Of a stretch of 6,960 nt of DNA, positions 6,442 to 6,960 are shown piece after piece. The notes under the pieces were generated by a model, which was given only the letters and a program-made list of their open reading frames with translations, was not told where the DNA came from and made no database searches. The stretch's first letter is position 1, and each line of letters opens with the position of its first letter. A program made the translations under genes and the position numbers. Origin of the DNA: CAYNND01 sp964398775 (GTDB taxonomy: Bacteria > Patescibacteriota > Minisyncoccia > Phycocordibacterales > UBA2100); NCBI GenBank assembly GCA_964398775.1, contig CAYNND010000021.1, forward strand, positions 1-6,960, given 5' to 3'.

Positions 6442-6447
6442 GGAGCG

Positions 6448-6825
6448 ATGAAACGGACCAGGGAAGTACATATACTGCGCCAGCTTTTTTTCTCACCTGT
6501 CGGTATTTTCTTTTCACTACTTTTTCTTTTTGTGCTAATAAAAGCGAACTACTCTTTATATATACGCAATGATGCAGCGCGCGAAAACCGTACGACTCTT
6601 CAACGTGAGTTGCACACTATGGAGCAACGTCGCGATAGGTTACTCGCCACCCTCGGAAGAATCGGTACTGAAAAAGGAGAAGAGATTGCACTCCGTGAGC
6701 AATATGATGTCGGCAGAGCAGGAGAGGAGATGGTTGTTGTACTTGATCAGGACGCACCACCGCGTGTTGATGCATCATCAGATACAGTATGGTCGCGCAT
6801 ACGAGCATTTATTCCTTTCTTTTAG
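6448..6825 (+). CDS. Septum formation initiator (FtsB/DivIC-like) family protein
   Basis: This 125-residue bitopic membrane protein has the FtsB/DivIC layout. A basic N-terminus (MKRTREVHILR) is followed by one membrane helix (about 17-33, VGIFFSLLFLFVLIKAN), a charged helical stretch predicted to form a coiled coil (about 41-70), and a compact ending: GTEKGEEIALREQYDVGRAGEEMVVVLD (73-100). That ending matches the family pattern in which an (I/L)REQY/RERY-type helix is followed by GE and a final VVV strand. Such proteins link FtsL and FtsQ/DivIB in the divisome and help activate septal wall synthesis. The frame is open upstream to an ATG at 6310, but that would overlap the DoxX gene and cross its terminator. 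The ATG at 6448, just behind a -10 element, is therefore chosen. The last 25 residues are low in recognisable motifs. Confidence 0.8.
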   Translation: MKRTREVHILRQLFFSPVGIFFSLLFLFVLIKANYSLYIRNDAARENRTTLQRELHTMEQRRDRLLATLGRIGTEKGEEIALREQYDVGRAGEEMVVVLDQDAPPRVDASSDTVWSRIRAFIPFF

Positions 6826-6838
6826 AAAATGCTAGCGG

Positions 6839-6844
6839 TATAGT
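6839..6844 (+). promoter_or_regulatory. -10 element of the tRNA-Gly gene
   Basis: TATAGT ends 10 bases before the first base of the tRNA, which fits a transcript with a very short 5' leader to be trimmed by RNase P. No clear -35 hexamer is seen. Confidence 0.45.
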
Positions 6845-6854
6845 GTCAGTACAT

Positions 6855-6925
6855 GCGGGTATGGTTTAGTGGTAGAACTGCTCCTTCCCAAGGAGCGGGC
6901 GGGGGTTCGATTCCCCCTATCCGCA
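6855..6925 (+). tRNA. tRNA-Gly (anticodon CCC)
   Basis: A complete cloverleaf can be folded by eye. The acceptor stem is GCGGGTA (6855-6861) with TATCCGC (6918-6924), including one G-T pair. The D arm is GTTT...GAAC with GG in the loop. The anticodon stem GCTCC/GGAGC encloses the loop TTCCCAA, giving anticodon CCC, which reads GGG glycine codons. The variable loop has four bases (GGGC). The T arm is GGGGG-TTCGATT-CCCCC. The discriminator is A (6925) and the 3' CCA is not encoded, so it must be added by a nucleotidyltransferase. Confidence 0.95.
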
Positions 6926-6937
6926 CTCGTAAGGATG

Positions 6938-6955
6938 CGCTTTGTAATCAAAGCG
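6938..6955. repeat. Perfect 7-bp inverted repeat (hairpin) after the tRNA
   Basis: CGCTTTG (6938-6944), loop TAAT and CAAAGCG (6949-6955) form a perfect hairpin 12 bases after the tRNA. It is followed by GGGGGA rather than a T-run, up to the window edge. It cannot be folded as the anticodon arm of a second tRNA because no 7-base loop fits. It may be a processing or termination structure, or part of a gene that continues beyond the window. Confidence 0.4.
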
Positions 6956-6960
6956 GGGGA

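Noticed and set aside
6442..6445. GGAG as Shine-Dalgarno for the FtsB-like gene
   Set aside because: It is only 2 bases from the ATG, too close for normal pairing with 16S rRNA, and it fits better as the start of a leaderless transcript.
6310..6447. Start of the FtsB-like protein at the ATG at 6310
   Set aside because: The extra 46 residues overlap the DoxX gene in another frame and its terminator. The family-like basic N-terminus plus membrane helix begins at 6448.
6569..6835. Overlapping plus-strand frame inside the FtsB-like gene
   Set aside because: The composition is irregular with no family motifs, while the 6448 frame has a clear FtsB/DivIC layout over the same bases.
6926..6960. Second tRNA gene following tRNA-Gly
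   Set aside because: TTTGTAATC resembles a threonine anticodon loop, but the symmetric stem leaves only an even-sized loop, and no D arm or acceptor stem precedes it.
1..6960. CRISPR arrays, insertion sequences or attachment sites
   Set aside because: No regularly spaced repeats, transposase-like proteins, terminal inverted repeats or direct repeats of the tRNA 3' end were found by eye.

Overview
The window reads as a compact bacterial chromosome segment, most likely from a Candidate Phyla Radiation (Patescibacteria, Parcubacteria-like) genome. This is inference. The reasons are very short intergenic gaps, an almost complete absence of Shine-Dalgarno sequences, a Thermotoga/archaeal-type S-adenosylhomocysteine hydrolase, a short FtsB/DivIC-like protein, and a pair of cyanophycin-synthetase-like ATP-grasp proteins. 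UGA is a normal stop here (4673-4675), which argues against the lineages that read UGA as glycine.

Layout: 1-102 may be the C-terminal end of a membrane protein. 211-1140 is a PfkB-family kinase and 1180-2421 an S-adenosylhomocysteine hydrolase. Together they look like a SAM by-product recycling pair: the hydrolase releases adenosine and homocysteine, and the kinase probably removes the adenosine. Converging on them from the other strand (2425-3366) is an MscS-type mechanosensitive channel, whose likely terminator lies inside the 3' end of the hydrolase gene. A divergent intergenic region (3367-3472) carries a strong hairpin terminator and promoter-like elements on both strands. Next come two overlapping ATP-grasp genes (3473-4675 and 4666-5883), distant paralogues that each carry an N-terminal CxxCG motif; their substrates are unknown. 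They are followed by a DoxX-family four-helix membrane protein (about 5922-6365) with a cysteine-rich tail, a terminator, an FtsB/DivIC-like division protein (6448-6825) and a tRNA-Gly(CCC) gene (6855-6925).

The most striking genome-scale pattern is that several genes have a -10-like hexamer (TATACT, TATGCT or TACAAT) only 6-9 bases before the start codon, with no ribosome binding site. This suggests that leaderless transcripts are usual in this organism. The least explained biology is the tandem ATP-grasp pair, a candidate for an undescribed amino-acid or peptide ligation function.
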